A stretch of 50,922 bases of DNA from an uncultured bacterium (GTDB lineage: Bacteria; Actinomycetota; Coriobacteriia; Coriobacteriales; Atopobiaceae). The notes below the pieces were generated by a model. That model did not search any database, was not told the origin of the DNA, and was given only the letters and a program-made list of their open reading frames with translations. The stretch lies in NCBI GenBank assembly GCA_905215465.1, contig CAJMPT010000012.1, forward strand, positions 1-50,922, written 5' to 3'. Every line of letters starts with the position of its first letter. The first letter of the stretch is position 1. The position numbers and the translations under genes were made by a program. Shown in pieces: positions 13,753-22,209 of this stretch.

Positions 13753-16509
13753 CTAGCTGACCTTCACAATGGGCGCAAAGCCCTTGAGAAGCTTCTTGGT
13801 CTTGCCCGTGCGGGTGAACTTGACCTCGATGGTGTCTCCGGAGACACCGATGACCACGCCGGGGCCGAAGGTCTTGTGGGCCACGTGGTCGCCCTTGGCA
13901 AAACCGTCGGAGGCAGCGGCCGCGCGCGGGGCGGCAGCGGGCGCCGCGACGTCGGACGCCTTGCGGGCGTGCGGCGCGATGGGCGGCAGGCCGGAGGCGC
14001 GGCGGGAACCAAAGGTGCCGGCCGTGGTGGACGCCGAGGCCGAGCGCGGGGCGCCGCCCGTAGAGCGGGTACGCTGGCCGAAGACGTGGCCGCCGTAGGC
14101 CTCGGTGCCGCTGCCGAAGGTGCCGTGGCGATCTCCGCGCTTGGCGTTGTGGATGCCGCCGAAGCCCATGGAGCCCACGCCCACGCGCGTGCAGTCCGCC
14201 TCGGGGATCTCCTGGAGGAAGCGGCTGGGCGGGTTGGTCTGGACGGAGCCGTAGGTGCGGCGCGTGGCGGCGTGCGTGAGATAGAGCTTCTTGCGGGCGC
14301 GCGTGATGGCGACGTAGGCCAGGCGGCGCTCCTCCTCGAGCTTGGCCGGGTCGGAGTCGCCGAAGGTGGTGTGGGGGAAGATGCCCTCCTCCATGCCGGT
14401 GACGAAGACCATGGGGAACTCCAGGCCCTTGGCGGAGTGGATGGTCATCATCGTGATGGCGTGCTGCTGGCCCGCGAGGGAGTCAAGGTCGCTGCGCAGG
14501 GCGAGCCACTCCATGAAGGCGGGGAGCTTCTCGGCGGCCACGGGCGGCCTTGCGGCAGACCCGTCGCTGGGCTCGGCGCTCGCTGCGCTCGCTCGCTGAC
14601 GCGACTCGCCTTGCGACGGGTCTGCCGCAAGGCCGGCGGCCACAGAGGCTCCGTCCGCTGCCGCCGGGGAATCTAGGGCGCCGGCGGCGCGGAGCTGCTC
14701 GAGGGACTCGAGGGTCTCCTGGACGTCGTCGTGGGTCTCGTCGAACTCGGCGGCGACGCCCATGAACTCTCGGATGTTCTCGATGCGGCCCTGGGCCTCG
14801 TCGGAGTGCTCAGCCTCGAGGGCCTGGATGAGGCCGGCCTTGTCGACGATGGCCTCGACCACCTTGGCCAGCTCGCCCTCGAAGTGGCGGCCGGCCTCGA
14901 TGGCGCCGGTGAAGCCGGCGAGCGCCTGGCGTACCTTTGCCGAGAGCAGGCCGGCCTCGCAGATGCCCTGCTGGCAGGCGGCGAAGAACGAGATGTCCTC
15001 GTCGGCCGCAAGCTGCGAGATCTTGGCGATGGAGGTGCTGCCGATACCGCGGCGCGGGGTGTTGATGACGCGCTGGACGGCCACGTCGTCGTCGGGGTTG
15101 CAGACGGCCTTGAGGTAGGCCATGACGTCGCGGATCTCCGCGCGGTCGAAGAAGCGCGTGCCGCCGACGATCTTGTACGGCACGCCGGCGCGCAGGAACA
15201 TGTCCTCGAGGATGCGGGACTGGGCGTTGGTGCGGTAGAAGACGGCGATGTCGTCGTAGCTCACGCCCTTGCCGTGGGCCTTCTCGATCTCCCCGCCGAT
15301 CCAGCTGCCCTCCTCACGCTCGTCCGCGGCCTGGTAGACGCTGATTTTCTCGCCGTCTCCGGACGTGGTGAACAGGCGCTTTGCCTTGCGGCGGGAGTTG
15401 TGGGCCACCACGGCGTTGGCCGCGTTCAGGATGTGGCCGGTGGAGCGGTAGTTCTGCTCCAGGCGGACGGTGCGGGCGTCCGGGTAGTCCTTCTCGAAGT
15501 CCAGGATGTTCTGGATGTCGGCACCACGCCAGGAGTAGATGGACTGGTCGTCGTCGCCGACGACCATGAGGTTTCTGAACTTGGCGGCCAGCAGGTTGGT
15601 GATGGCGTACTGGACGTGGTTGGTGTCCTGGTACTCGTCGACGCTAATCTGCAGGAAGCGGTCCTGGTAGCCCTCGAGGATGCCTGGGTTCTTGGAGAGC
15701 AGCTCGTAGGTCTTGACCAGCAGGTCGTCAAAGTCCATGGCGTTGGCCTTGGCCAGGCGGGCGTCCAGGGCGCGGTAGACGCGGCCGGCGGCGCGGTCGG
15801 CCGGGTTGGTGGAGCTCTCCAGCTCGGCGGGACCAACCATGGCATTCTTTGCCGAGGAGATCTTGGAGCGGATGCCGTTGATGGGGAACTGCTTCTGGTC
15901 GATGCCGAGGTCGTTCATGATGCTCTTGACCAAGCGCTTTGAGTCATCGTCGTCATAGATGGTGAAGTTGGGCGCGTAGCCGATGGCCTCGGGGTCCTCG
16001 CGCAGCATGCGCACGCACATGGCGTGGAAGGTGCAGACCCACATGCCGCGCGTGCCGCCGGGAAGCAGGGCTCCCAGGCGCTCGCGCATCTCTGCCGCGG
16101 CCTTGTTGGTAAAGGTGATGGCCAGGACCTGCCAGGGACGAACGCCCTCGTCGGCGATCATGTGGGCGATGCGCATGGTCAGCACGCGGGTCTTGCCGGA
16201 ACCGGCGCCCGCCAGGACCAGCAGCGAGCCATGGGTGCACTCGACGGCCTCGCGCTGGGCGGGGTTGAGGCCGTCCAGGTCGAGCGCGGGCCGCGCCGGA
16301 GCGGGAGCCGGGACGTAGGCGAGCTCGGGCGAGGGGGCCGGAACGTAGTCCGCGGGAACCTCCAGGGCGGGTTGCTCCTCGTAGGCAGCGTAGTCGGCAT
16401 AGGCGTCCATGGGCACCTCGTCGGAGGGCGCGGGGGCCGGGGCAGGGGTCATAGGCTGCGCGGGCGCGACGAGGGCGGCATCGAAGAGAGACTGCTGGTT
16501 TGGGGTCAT
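13753..16509 (-). CDS. pcrA: UvrD/PcrA-type superfamily 1 DNA helicase
   Basis: 918 residues, longer than the usual ~730-780. After a Pro/Ala-rich N-terminal ~85 residues come LNPAQREAVECTHGSLLVLAGAGSGKTRVL (Q motif and Walker A), ITFTNKAAAEMRERL, DEYQDTN (motif II), VGDDDQSIYSWRGA (motif III), LEQNYRST, and MTIHSAKGLEFPMVF to AITRARKKLYL (motifs V-VI). The tail GDHVAHKTFGPGVVIGVSGDTIEVKF is the PcrA C-terminal Tudor-like domain. I chose ATG 16509 (AGAAGGAC upstream) over GTG 16563. A Ser/Ala-rich stretch of about 30 residues in the 2B region is encoded by a palindrome (see repeat at 14546). Confidence 0.92.
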   Translation of the reverse strand: MTPNQQSLFDAALVAPAQPMTPAPAPAPSDEVPMDAYADYAAYEEQPALEVPADYVPAPSPELAYVPAPAPARPALDLDGLNPAQREAVECTHGSLLVLAGAGSGKTRVLTMRIAHMIADEGVRPWQVLAITFTNKAAAEMRERLGALLPGGTRGMWVCTFHAMCVRMLREDPEAIGYAPNFTIYDDDDSKRLVKSIMNDLGIDQKQFPINGIRSKISSAKNAMVGPAELESSTNPADRAAGRVYRALDARLAKANAMDFDDLLVKTYELLSKNPGILEGYQDRFLQISVDEYQDTNHVQYAITNLLAAKFRNLMVVGDDDQSIYSWRGADIQNILDFEKDYPDARTVRLEQNYRSTGHILNAANAVVAHNSRRKAKRLFTTSGDGEKISVYQAADEREEGSWIGGEIEKAHGKGVSYDDIAVFYRTNAQSRILEDMFLRAGVPYKIVGGTRFFDRAEIRDVMAYLKAVCNPDDDVAVQRVINTPRRGIGSTSIAKISQLAADEDISFFAACQQGICEAGLLSAKVRQALAGFTGAIEAGRHFEGELAKVVEAIVDKAGLIQALEAEHSDEAQGRIENIREFMGVAAEFDETHDDVQETLESLEQLRAAGALDSPAAADGASVAAGLAADPSQGESRQRASAASAEPSDGSAARPPVAAEKLPAFMEWLALRSDLDSLAGQQHAITMMTIHSAKGLEFPMVFVTGMEEGIFPHTTFGDSDPAKLEEERRLAYVAITRARKKLYLTHAATRRTYGSVQTNPPSRFLQEIPEADCTRVGVGSMGFGGIHNAKRGDRHGTFGSGTEAYGGHVFGQRTRSTGGAPRSASASTTAGTFGSRRASGLPPIAPHARKASDVAAPAAAPRAAAASDGFAKGDHVAHKTFGPGVVIGVSGDTIEVKFTRTGKTKKLLKGFAPIVKVS
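14546..14634. repeat. Palindromic element inside the pcrA reading frame
   Basis: Perfect 22-base arms at 14546-14567 and 14613-14634 (core TTGCGGCAGACCCGTCG) flank a 45-base loop rich in CGCTCGCTGCG. It keeps the helicase frame open and adds a Ser/Ala-rich segment with no helicase motif. It resembles coding-region palindromic elements such as those of Rickettsia in behaviour, not in sequence. Confidence 0.8.
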
Positions 16510-16665
16510 CTGGCGGAGGTCCTTCTCGCTTGGTCTTATGCGGCCTTCGAGTTTACCCGCCACGCCGGACCGATTGCAGGGCTGCGAGAAATCAGCAGAG
16601 GAGCGCGGGTCGGCGGCGACGCGAGTGCCGGAGCTCGTCGATGCCGGGCTCGCGGCCGCGACGGC

Positions 16666-17835
16666 CTACGCGCAGACGACGTCCAGCGGGCGGACCTCGA
16701 AGGGCAGGTGCAGGCGGTACGTTGCACCGTTGGTGACCAGCTCCTCCGCCAGGCAGAAGCGCCGCACGGGCGCGCCGGGGGAAAGGAGCGCGGCCTCGGT
16801 GCCCACTGCCGCCCTGTTCCTGCAGGCAATCTCCGCCACCCAGGCGTCGCCCGCACGCTCGCAGGACGCCACCACGCCCACCAGGCACCGCTCGCGCGCA
16901 TACTCCTCGCGGCCCGGGTTCTGCGTGGGCTCGCCCAGGAAGAAGCCCGTGGAGTAGGGGCGGTGGCTCACCAGGTCAAGCTCCTTGAGCCAGGGCTCGG
17001 CGGGCTCGCCGTCAAGCACGTGGCGGTAGGCGTTGGTCACGCAGGCCACGTAGTAGCTCCCCTTGGCGCGGCCCTCCAGCTTGAGCGCGTTAACGCCCGC
17101 GGCGGCAAGCTCGTCCAGGTGGTCGATCATGCGGATGTCGTTGGAGGAGAGCAGGTAGCTGCCGTGCTCGTCCGTCTCGAGGCCGACGCGCGCGCCGGAG
17201 CGGTCCTCCACCAGCTCCCAGCCCCAGCGGCAGGGCTGCGTGCAGGCGCCAAAGCTCGCCGAGCGGGCCGGGCCCATGAGCTCGGCGGAGAGCAGGCACC
17301 GCCCGGAGTAGGCCATGCAGGCCGAGCCGTGCGCAAAGGCCTCGAGCTCCAGCTCAGCGGGCACGTTGCGCCGCAGCTCCGCGATCTGCGCGAGCGTCAT
17401 CTCCCGCGCGAGCACCACGCGGCGCACGCCCAGGTCCATGTAGGCCTTTGCGGCGCGGGCGTTCATGCAGGACGCCTGCGTGGAGAGGTGCACGTCAACG
17501 CCGGGGGCCACCTCGCGCGCCAGGGCGATGGCGCCCAAGTCGCCCATGATGAAGGCGTCCACGCCGGACTCGGCGCACTGCGAGAGGAAGGTTGGCAGCG
17601 CGTCCGCCGCAAAGTCCTCCTGATGCATCAAGACGTTAACCGTCACGTGTACCGAGACACCACGGGCGTGCGCGTACGCCACGGCCTCGGCCAGCTCCTC
17701 GGCCGAGAAGTTCCTGCAGGCGGAGCGCATTCCCCAGCGGCTTCCGACCAGGTAGACGGCATCGGCGCCAAAGTGCACGGCCATCTTGAGCTGCTCCATC
17801 CCGCCCGCAGGGGCAAGGAGCTCCATCTTGCGCAT
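16666..17835 (-). CDS. Peptidase U32 family protein (YegQ/RlhA type)
   Basis: 389 residues. MELLAPAGGMEQLKMAVHFGADAVYLVG is the standard start, and EAFAHGSACMAYSGRC with GACTQPCRW carries the family signature and conserved cysteines. Known members hydroxylate tRNA or rRNA or were described as collagenases; the cysteines suggest a metal or cluster. LKLEGRAKGSYYVACVTNAYR is the second conserved region. It is divergent from the dehydrogenase gene, with 69 bases between starts. Confidence 0.88.
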   Translation of the reverse strand: MRKMELLAPAGGMEQLKMAVHFGADAVYLVGSRWGMRSACRNFSAEELAEAVAYAHARGVSVHVTVNVLMHQEDFAADALPTFLSQCAESGVDAFIMGDLGAIALAREVAPGVDVHLSTQASCMNARAAKAYMDLGVRRVVLAREMTLAQIAELRRNVPAELELEAFAHGSACMAYSGRCLLSAELMGPARSASFGACTQPCRWGWELVEDRSGARVGLETDEHGSYLLSSNDIRMIDHLDELAAAGVNALKLEGRAKGSYYVACVTNAYRHVLDGEPAEPWLKELDLVSHRPYSTGFFLGEPTQNPGREEYARERCLVGVVASCERAGDAWVAEIACRNRAAVGTEAALLSPGAPVRRFCLAEELVTNGATYRLHLPFEVRPLDVVCA

Positions 17836-17904
17836 CTCTTCCTCCCGTGAACGACTGGTCCGGCCGCGCTATGGTAGCTCAGAAGCCAACCGGGAGGAAA
17901 CGCG

Positions 17905-18891
17905 ATGACCAAGCCGCACAAGGTACTTCTCTACACCATCGATGACGTGAGCGAGTTCGCGCGAGAGTGCGTACGGGCCCACGGCGCCGAGGGCCAGATC
18001 GAGCTGGTGAGCCGCACGCATGAGGTCTTCTCGTCCCCCACTGCCGAGGAGCTTGAGGGCGTGGAGGCGGTTCTCGGCGAGTTCATGCCCGTGCAGGGCG
18101 CCGAGGTGGACGCCATGGCCAAGGCCGGCGTGAGGCTCGTGGCCAGCATGTCCATAGGCATCAACCACGTGGACGTGGCCGGCCTGGCCGCGCGCGGCGT
18201 TGCCGTCTCAAACTGCCCGGGTTACTGCGCCGACGACGTGGCGCTCCACGCGGTGGCGCTCATGCTGGACCTCATGCGCCAGGTCACCATGTCAAACCGC
18301 GACGTCATGGCCGGCAGGTGGAACCCCAAGTTCGGCCGGGAGATGCGCAGGCCCGCGGGGCAGACCTGCGGCCTGGTGTTCTTTGGCAACATCGCGCGGA
18401 AGGTGGTTCCGCTCGTGCAGGCGCTGGGGATGGACGTCCTGGTGTGGGCGCCAACCAAGTCCGCCGAGGAGCTGGCGGCGGCTGGCTGCCGCAAGACAGA
18501 GACCTTGGACGAGCTGCTGGCCGCCTCCGACGTGGTGAGCCTCCACTGCCCGCTCATCCCCATGACCGAGCGGCTCATCGGTGCCCGCGAGCTGGCCCTC
18601 ATGAAGCCGACGGCGCTGCTGATCAACACCGCGCGCGGGGCCGTGGTGGACGAGGGCGCGTTGGCAGACGCCCTCGAGGCGGGCACCATTGCCGGCGCCG
18701 GGCTGGACGTGCTCGTCGAGGAGCACGACGTCGCAGGTCAGAGGCTACCCAAGTGCCCCAACTGCATCGTCACGCCGCACACGGCCTACGTCACACGTGA
18801 GGCCGGCGAGGCGCTGGTCAGCATGAGCATCAAGTCCGTCTGCGAGCTGCTCCTCGAGGGCCGCGAACCCGAGTACCTGATCAGGCCGTAG
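17905..18891 (+). CDS. D-isomer-specific 2-hydroxyacid dehydrogenase family
   Basis: 328 residues. The substrate part has SMSIGINHVDVAGLAARGVAVSNCPGYCADDVALHAVALML. Catalytic residues are present: Arg in LINTARGAVVDEGAL, Glu in GLDVLVEEHD, and His in VTPHTAYVT. The NAD-binding glycine motif, normally GxGxxG, reads FFGNIA, so two of three glycines are changed; cofactor use or activity may differ. GGGAGGA precedes the ATG. Which 2-hydroxyacid it reduces is not apparent. Confidence 0.85.
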   Translation: MTKPHKVLLYTIDDVSEFARECVRAHGAEGQIELVSRTHEVFSSPTAEELEGVEAVLGEFMPVQGAEVDAMAKAGVRLVASMSIGINHVDVAGLAARGVAVSNCPGYCADDVALHAVALMLDLMRQVTMSNRDVMAGRWNPKFGREMRRPAGQTCGLVFFGNIARKVVPLVQALGMDVLVWAPTKSAEELAAAGCRKTETLDELLAASDVVSLHCPLIPMTERLIGARELALMKPTALLINTARGAVVDEGALADALEAGTIAGAGLDVLVEEHDVAGQRLPKCPNCIVTPHTAYVTREAGEALVSMSIKSVCELLLEGREPEYLIRP

Positions 18892-18928
18892 CGGCCCGCG
18901 ACCCGCAAGCCCCGGAGCCCCCGATGAC

Positions 18929-19184
18929 CCCCATTTTGCGTTTTGGGTTCGCGGCTTGGGGGAAGCACGGAAGCCGAGCTTGCAAAACCGCAGGTAGAGG
19001 GGTTGAGCGCTTTTCTCCCCCACCAAAAGCGACCGGGGCCCGAACCCAAATCCATATTGGAATTGGGTTCGGGCCCCGGTGAGTCTGAGGGGCGCCTCAA
19101 ATCGCGCACCTCATCTACCTGCGGCTTTGCAAACCGGTCAGACGCGCGGGTCCCAAACGCCGAACCCAAAACGCATTTGGGCCT
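18929..19184. repeat. 256-bp concentric palindrome, copy 1
   Basis: Three nested inverted repeats. Outer: TGCGTTTTGGGTTC near 18937 with GAACCCAAAACGCA near 19162. Middle: GCAAAACCGCAGGTAGA near 18981 with TCTACCTGCGGCTTTGC near 19114. Inner: a long near-perfect palindrome 19032-19080 centred on CCATATTGG. Short stems (CGCTTTT...AAAAGCG) fill the gaps. Copy 2 has the same length and orientation. It sits between convergent genes. Confidence 0.9.
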
Positions 19185-19197
19185 CCCCGGAGGGGGT

Positions 19198-20205
19198 TCA
19201 GCTGTCGCTCGAAAGGCTTCGCCACTGCCGCGGGGTCTTGCCAGTTGCCCGTCGAAAGGCCTCCGAGAAGCTGCTTTGGTGCTGGTAGCCCGCGGCGGCC
19301 GCCACCTGCGCCACGCTCAGGTGCCCGTCCCCCAGCAGGCGGCATGCCAGCTCCATGCGCCTGCGCGTGACGAACGCTCCGATGGCCTCGCCCGTCTCCT
19401 GCTTGAACGTGGCGCACAGCCGCGCGCGGCTCACTCCCATAAGCTCCGCCAGCTGGTCAACCGTGGGCGCGTGTGCGGGATCGGCCTCGATCAGGCAGCG
19501 GACCTGTGAGGCCATCCTCGCCGCGTCGGCACATCCCCGCAGGTCAAACGCTCGCGCGGCCTCGAAGTCCTCCACCGCCAGCAAGGCAATCACGCCCTCG
19601 ACCTTCTCCGCCAGCATGCGACGCGTCGAGACGGACCCGCTGCGCACGCTCCCCACGCTGCGCAGCGCGGCGCGCACATAGGGCTCGCTGCCGCCAAGGC
19701 GCACGCCGCCCGGCGCCGCCATCAGCCCATGGGCGCGGCGCGCGACGGCATCGCCAAAGCGGGCGCGCATCCCGTCGAAGTACTCGGGCAGCAGGCACAC
19801 GGCCACGGAGTTGAACGAGTCGCGCGGCCGCAGGTGGTTCACGCTGCGACCACCCTGGTCAAAGACGGCGATGTTCTCCTCGCGGCGCAGGCGCAAGGGC
19901 TGCGCGACCGGGCACATCGGCACACCGGCCTGAGAGATGGACGCCACGCACAGGCTGTCGGGCGGCTCCTCCTCAAGCGCGAGCTCGCTTTCAAGCACCA
20001 CCTCGTGGGCAACCACCAGACACGACTCGCTCAGCTGCAGAGCCCAGAGGCTTCCCTTGCCCACGTGGTTTTGCCCGCCGGCAAACATGCCACCGTCACG
20101 CTCGACCATCTGCATGCCCAGCTGCTCGACCTGCGGCTCAAAGAAACCACGCAGGCGCTGGTCTACCGGCAGGCTTCCGCCGCCGGTCGCGCTTCTCGCA
20201 TCCAT
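19198..20205 (-). CDS. AraC-family transcriptional regulator
   Basis: 335 residues. The C-terminal ~100 hold both AraC helix-turn-helix units: TVDQLAELMGVSRARLCATFKQETGEAIGAFV and LSVAQVAAAAGYQHQSSFSEAFRRATGKTPRQWR. The N-terminal ~220 residues are a putative sensor domain. I chose ATG 20205, with GGAGG eight bases ahead; GTG 20250 would add 15 residues. It is divergent from the two ABC genes, and regulators of this layout control siderophore uptake systems (YbtA-like), often with the siderophore as inducer. Here the ligand is unknown. Confidence 0.85.
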   Translation of the reverse strand: MDARSATGGGSLPVDQRLRGFFEPQVEQLGMQMVERDGGMFAGGQNHVGKGSLWALQLSESCLVVAHEVVLESELALEEEPPDSLCVASISQAGVPMCPVAQPLRLRREENIAVFDQGGRSVNHLRPRDSFNSVAVCLLPEYFDGMRARFGDAVARRAHGLMAAPGGVRLGGSEPYVRAALRSVGSVRSGSVSTRRMLAEKVEGVIALLAVEDFEAARAFDLRGCADAARMASQVRCLIEADPAHAPTVDQLAELMGVSRARLCATFKQETGEAIGAFVTRRRMELACRLLGDGHLSVAQVAAAAGYQHQSSFSEAFRRATGKTPRQWRSLSSDS

Positions 20206-20270
20206 GTGCCGCGCCTCCGCCACGCTCGCCCCCTTCGAAAGTCCGGCCACCCGTTTTAGGCGTTCGTCTC

Positions 20271-20331
20271 AAGTTAGCCAAGCCAAACCTTTCTAACCGA
20301 GACCCCATGATAAGTTCGCTCAAGCTAACTT
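20271..20331. promoter_or_regulatory. Inverted repeat in the AraC/ABC divergent promoter
   Basis: AAGTTAGC (20271-20278) and GCTAACTT (20324-20331), both preceded or followed by related bases (CTCAAG), form an 8-base inverted repeat 45 bases apart in an AT-rich gap between divergent genes. This is a plausible operator for the AraC regulator. No clear -35/-10 pair was identified. Confidence 0.5.
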
Positions 20332-20346
20332 AGAAGGGAGCAATCA

Positions 20347-22209
20347 ATGGATTCCGCAAAAGAGAAATCCGAGAAGCTCGGCAGGGCCAAGAAGCCCAGG
20401 CAGCGCGGCAGCCTGGCGCGCATCCTGAACTTCGCCGGCAGCCGCAAGGCGCTCACGTACCTGGGATGCGCGCTCTCGGGCGTGTCGCAGCTGCTGAGCT
20501 TTGGGCCGTTCGTGTGCATCTGGTTCGTGGCGCGTGACCTTATCGCCGTGGCGCCAGACTGGCAGCGGGCCACGGGCATCGGCACCTACGGATGGGCTGC
20601 CGTGGGCCTTGCCGCAGCTTCCATCGTCGTGTACTTCTGTGCGCTCATGTGCACGCACCTGGCGGCATTCCGCACGGCGGCCAACATGCGCAAGCAGACG
20701 GCCGAGCACCTCATGCGCCTGCCGCTCGGCTTCTTTGACACCCACGCCACCGGCGAGCTGCGCCGCGTCATCGACGGCTGCGCCTCGCAGACCGAGACGC
20801 TGCTCGCGCACATGCTGCCCGACTGCGCGGGATCGATAGTCATGGTGGTGGGCATGCTGGTCATGCTGTTTGCCTTCGACTGGCGCCTGGGCCTTGCGTG
20901 CCTGGCGGCGGTGGCCATCTCCGTCGCGTGCCTCATGTCCATGATGACCGGCAAGGGCATGGAGTTCATGAAGCAGTACATGGGCGCGCTCACCAAGATG
21001 AACAAGACCGGCACCGAGTACGTCCGCGGCATCCCCGTGGTGAAGGTCTTCCAGCAGACGGTCTACAGCTTCAAGGCGTTCCACGACGCCATCACCGAGT
21101 ACGCCGCCATGGCGCAGAACTACGCCGTGAACTTCTGCCGGCCGCCGCAGGTGGCGCAGCTCACGGCGCTCAACGGCCTCGTGGTCTTCCTGGTGCCGAC
21201 CGCCATCCTGCTGGCCCCGGGCGAGGGCGACTTCGCGCGCTTCCTGACCAACTTTGCCTTCTACGCCATCTTTAGCGCCATCATCCCCACCGCCATGACC
21301 AAGCTCATGTTCATAAGCGAGGCCACGCAGATGGCCGGCGACGCCATGAGCGAGGTGGGCAAGCTCCTGGACACGCCGACGCTGCCCGTCTCGCCTGCGC
21401 CGCGTCGCGCCACTGGAAGCGACATCGCCTTCGAGGACGTGACCTTCACCTACGAGGGTGCCGCCGTACCGGCGCTTGACGGCGTGACCTTCACCGTGCC
21501 GGCCGGGTCGACGACCGCGCTGGTGGGACCGAGCGGATCGGGCAAGTCCACCGCCGCGAGCCTGGTGCCGCGCTTCTGGGACGTCACCGCAGGCGCCGTG
21601 CGCATCGGAGGCACGGACGTGCGCGACATGGACCCGGCCGACCTCATGGGCCAGGTGGCCTTCGTCTTCCAGACCAACCGGCTCTTCTCGCAGAGCCTTG
21701 CCGACAACGTGCGCGCCGCCCGCCCCGACGCCACCGACGAGGAGGTGCTGGCCGCACTCTCGGCCGCGCAGTGCGACGACATCGTGGCCAAGCTGCCGCA
21801 GGGCATAGACACACAGCTTGGCGCCGGCGGCGCATACCTCTCGGGCGGAGAGGTGCAGCGCGTGGCGCTGGCCCGGGCCATCCTGAAGGACGCGCCCATC
21901 GTGGTTCTCGACGAGGCCACGGCGTTTGCCGACCCCGAGAACGAGGTCCTCATCCAGCGCGCGCTCAGGCGCCTGGCAAGCGGGCGGACCGTGCTCATGA
22001 TCGCACACCGGCTCTCCACCATTGTGGGGGCCGACAACATCGTGGTGCTTGACGGCGGGCGCGTGGCCGAGCAGGGGACGCACGAGCAGCTCCTTGCCGC
22101 AGGCGGGCTGTATTCCCGCATGTGGAGCGACTACGAGCAGGCCGTTTCCTGGAAGATTGAGAGCGGCGAGACGCCCGGCGCCGTCGCGAAGGGAGGTGAC
22201 GCGCGATGA
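20347..22209 (+). CDS. ABC half-transporter, YbtP/IrtA-like (TMD-NBD)
   Basis: 620 residues: six hydrophobic segments in about 35-320, then a nucleotide-binding domain with Walker A GPSGSGKST, Q-loop FVFQTNRLFSQSL, signature LSGGEVQRVALARA, Walker B IVVLDEATAFADPENE and H-loop IAHRLST. The FADPENE D-loop region is characteristic of the siderophore-importing exporter-fold group (Ybt/Irt). With the next gene it would form a heterodimer that brings in a ferric siderophore or a similar small ligand. Starts behind GAAGGGAG; its stop overlaps the next start by four bases. Export of a peptide or drug is the alternative. Confidence 0.85.
   Translation: MDSAKEKSEKLGRAKKPRQRGSLARILNFAGSRKALTYLGCALSGVSQLLSFGPFVCIWFVARDLIAVAPDWQRATGIGTYGWAAVGLAAASIVVYFCALMCTHLAAFRTAANMRKQTAEHLMRLPLGFFDTHATGELRRVIDGCASQTETLLAHMLPDCAGSIVMVVGMLVMLFAFDWRLGLACLAAVAISVACLMSMMTGKGMEFMKQYMGALTKMNKTGTEYVRGIPVVKVFQQTVYSFKAFHDAITEYAAMAQNYAVNFCRPPQVAQLTALNGLVVFLVPTAILLAPGEGDFARFLTNFAFYAIFSAIIPTAMTKLMFISEATQMAGDAMSEVGKLLDTPTLPVSPAPRRATGSDIAFEDVTFTYEGAAVPALDGVTFTVPAGSTTALVGPSGSGKSTAASLVPRFWDVTAGAVRIGGTDVRDMDPADLMGQVAFVFQTNRLFSQSLADNVRAARPDATDEEVLAALSAAQCDDIVAKLPQGIDTQLGAGGAYLSGGEVQRVALARAILKDAPIVVLDEATAFADPENEVLIQRALRRLASGRTVLMIAHRLSTIVGADNIVVLDGGRVAEQGTHEQLLAAGGLYSRMWSDYEQAVSWKIESGETPGAVAKGGDAR

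Noticed and set aside
18929..19184. 256-bp element as a classical insertion sequence
   Set aside because: Too short for a transposase, no coding frame, and no flanking duplication was evident; at most a non-autonomous element.
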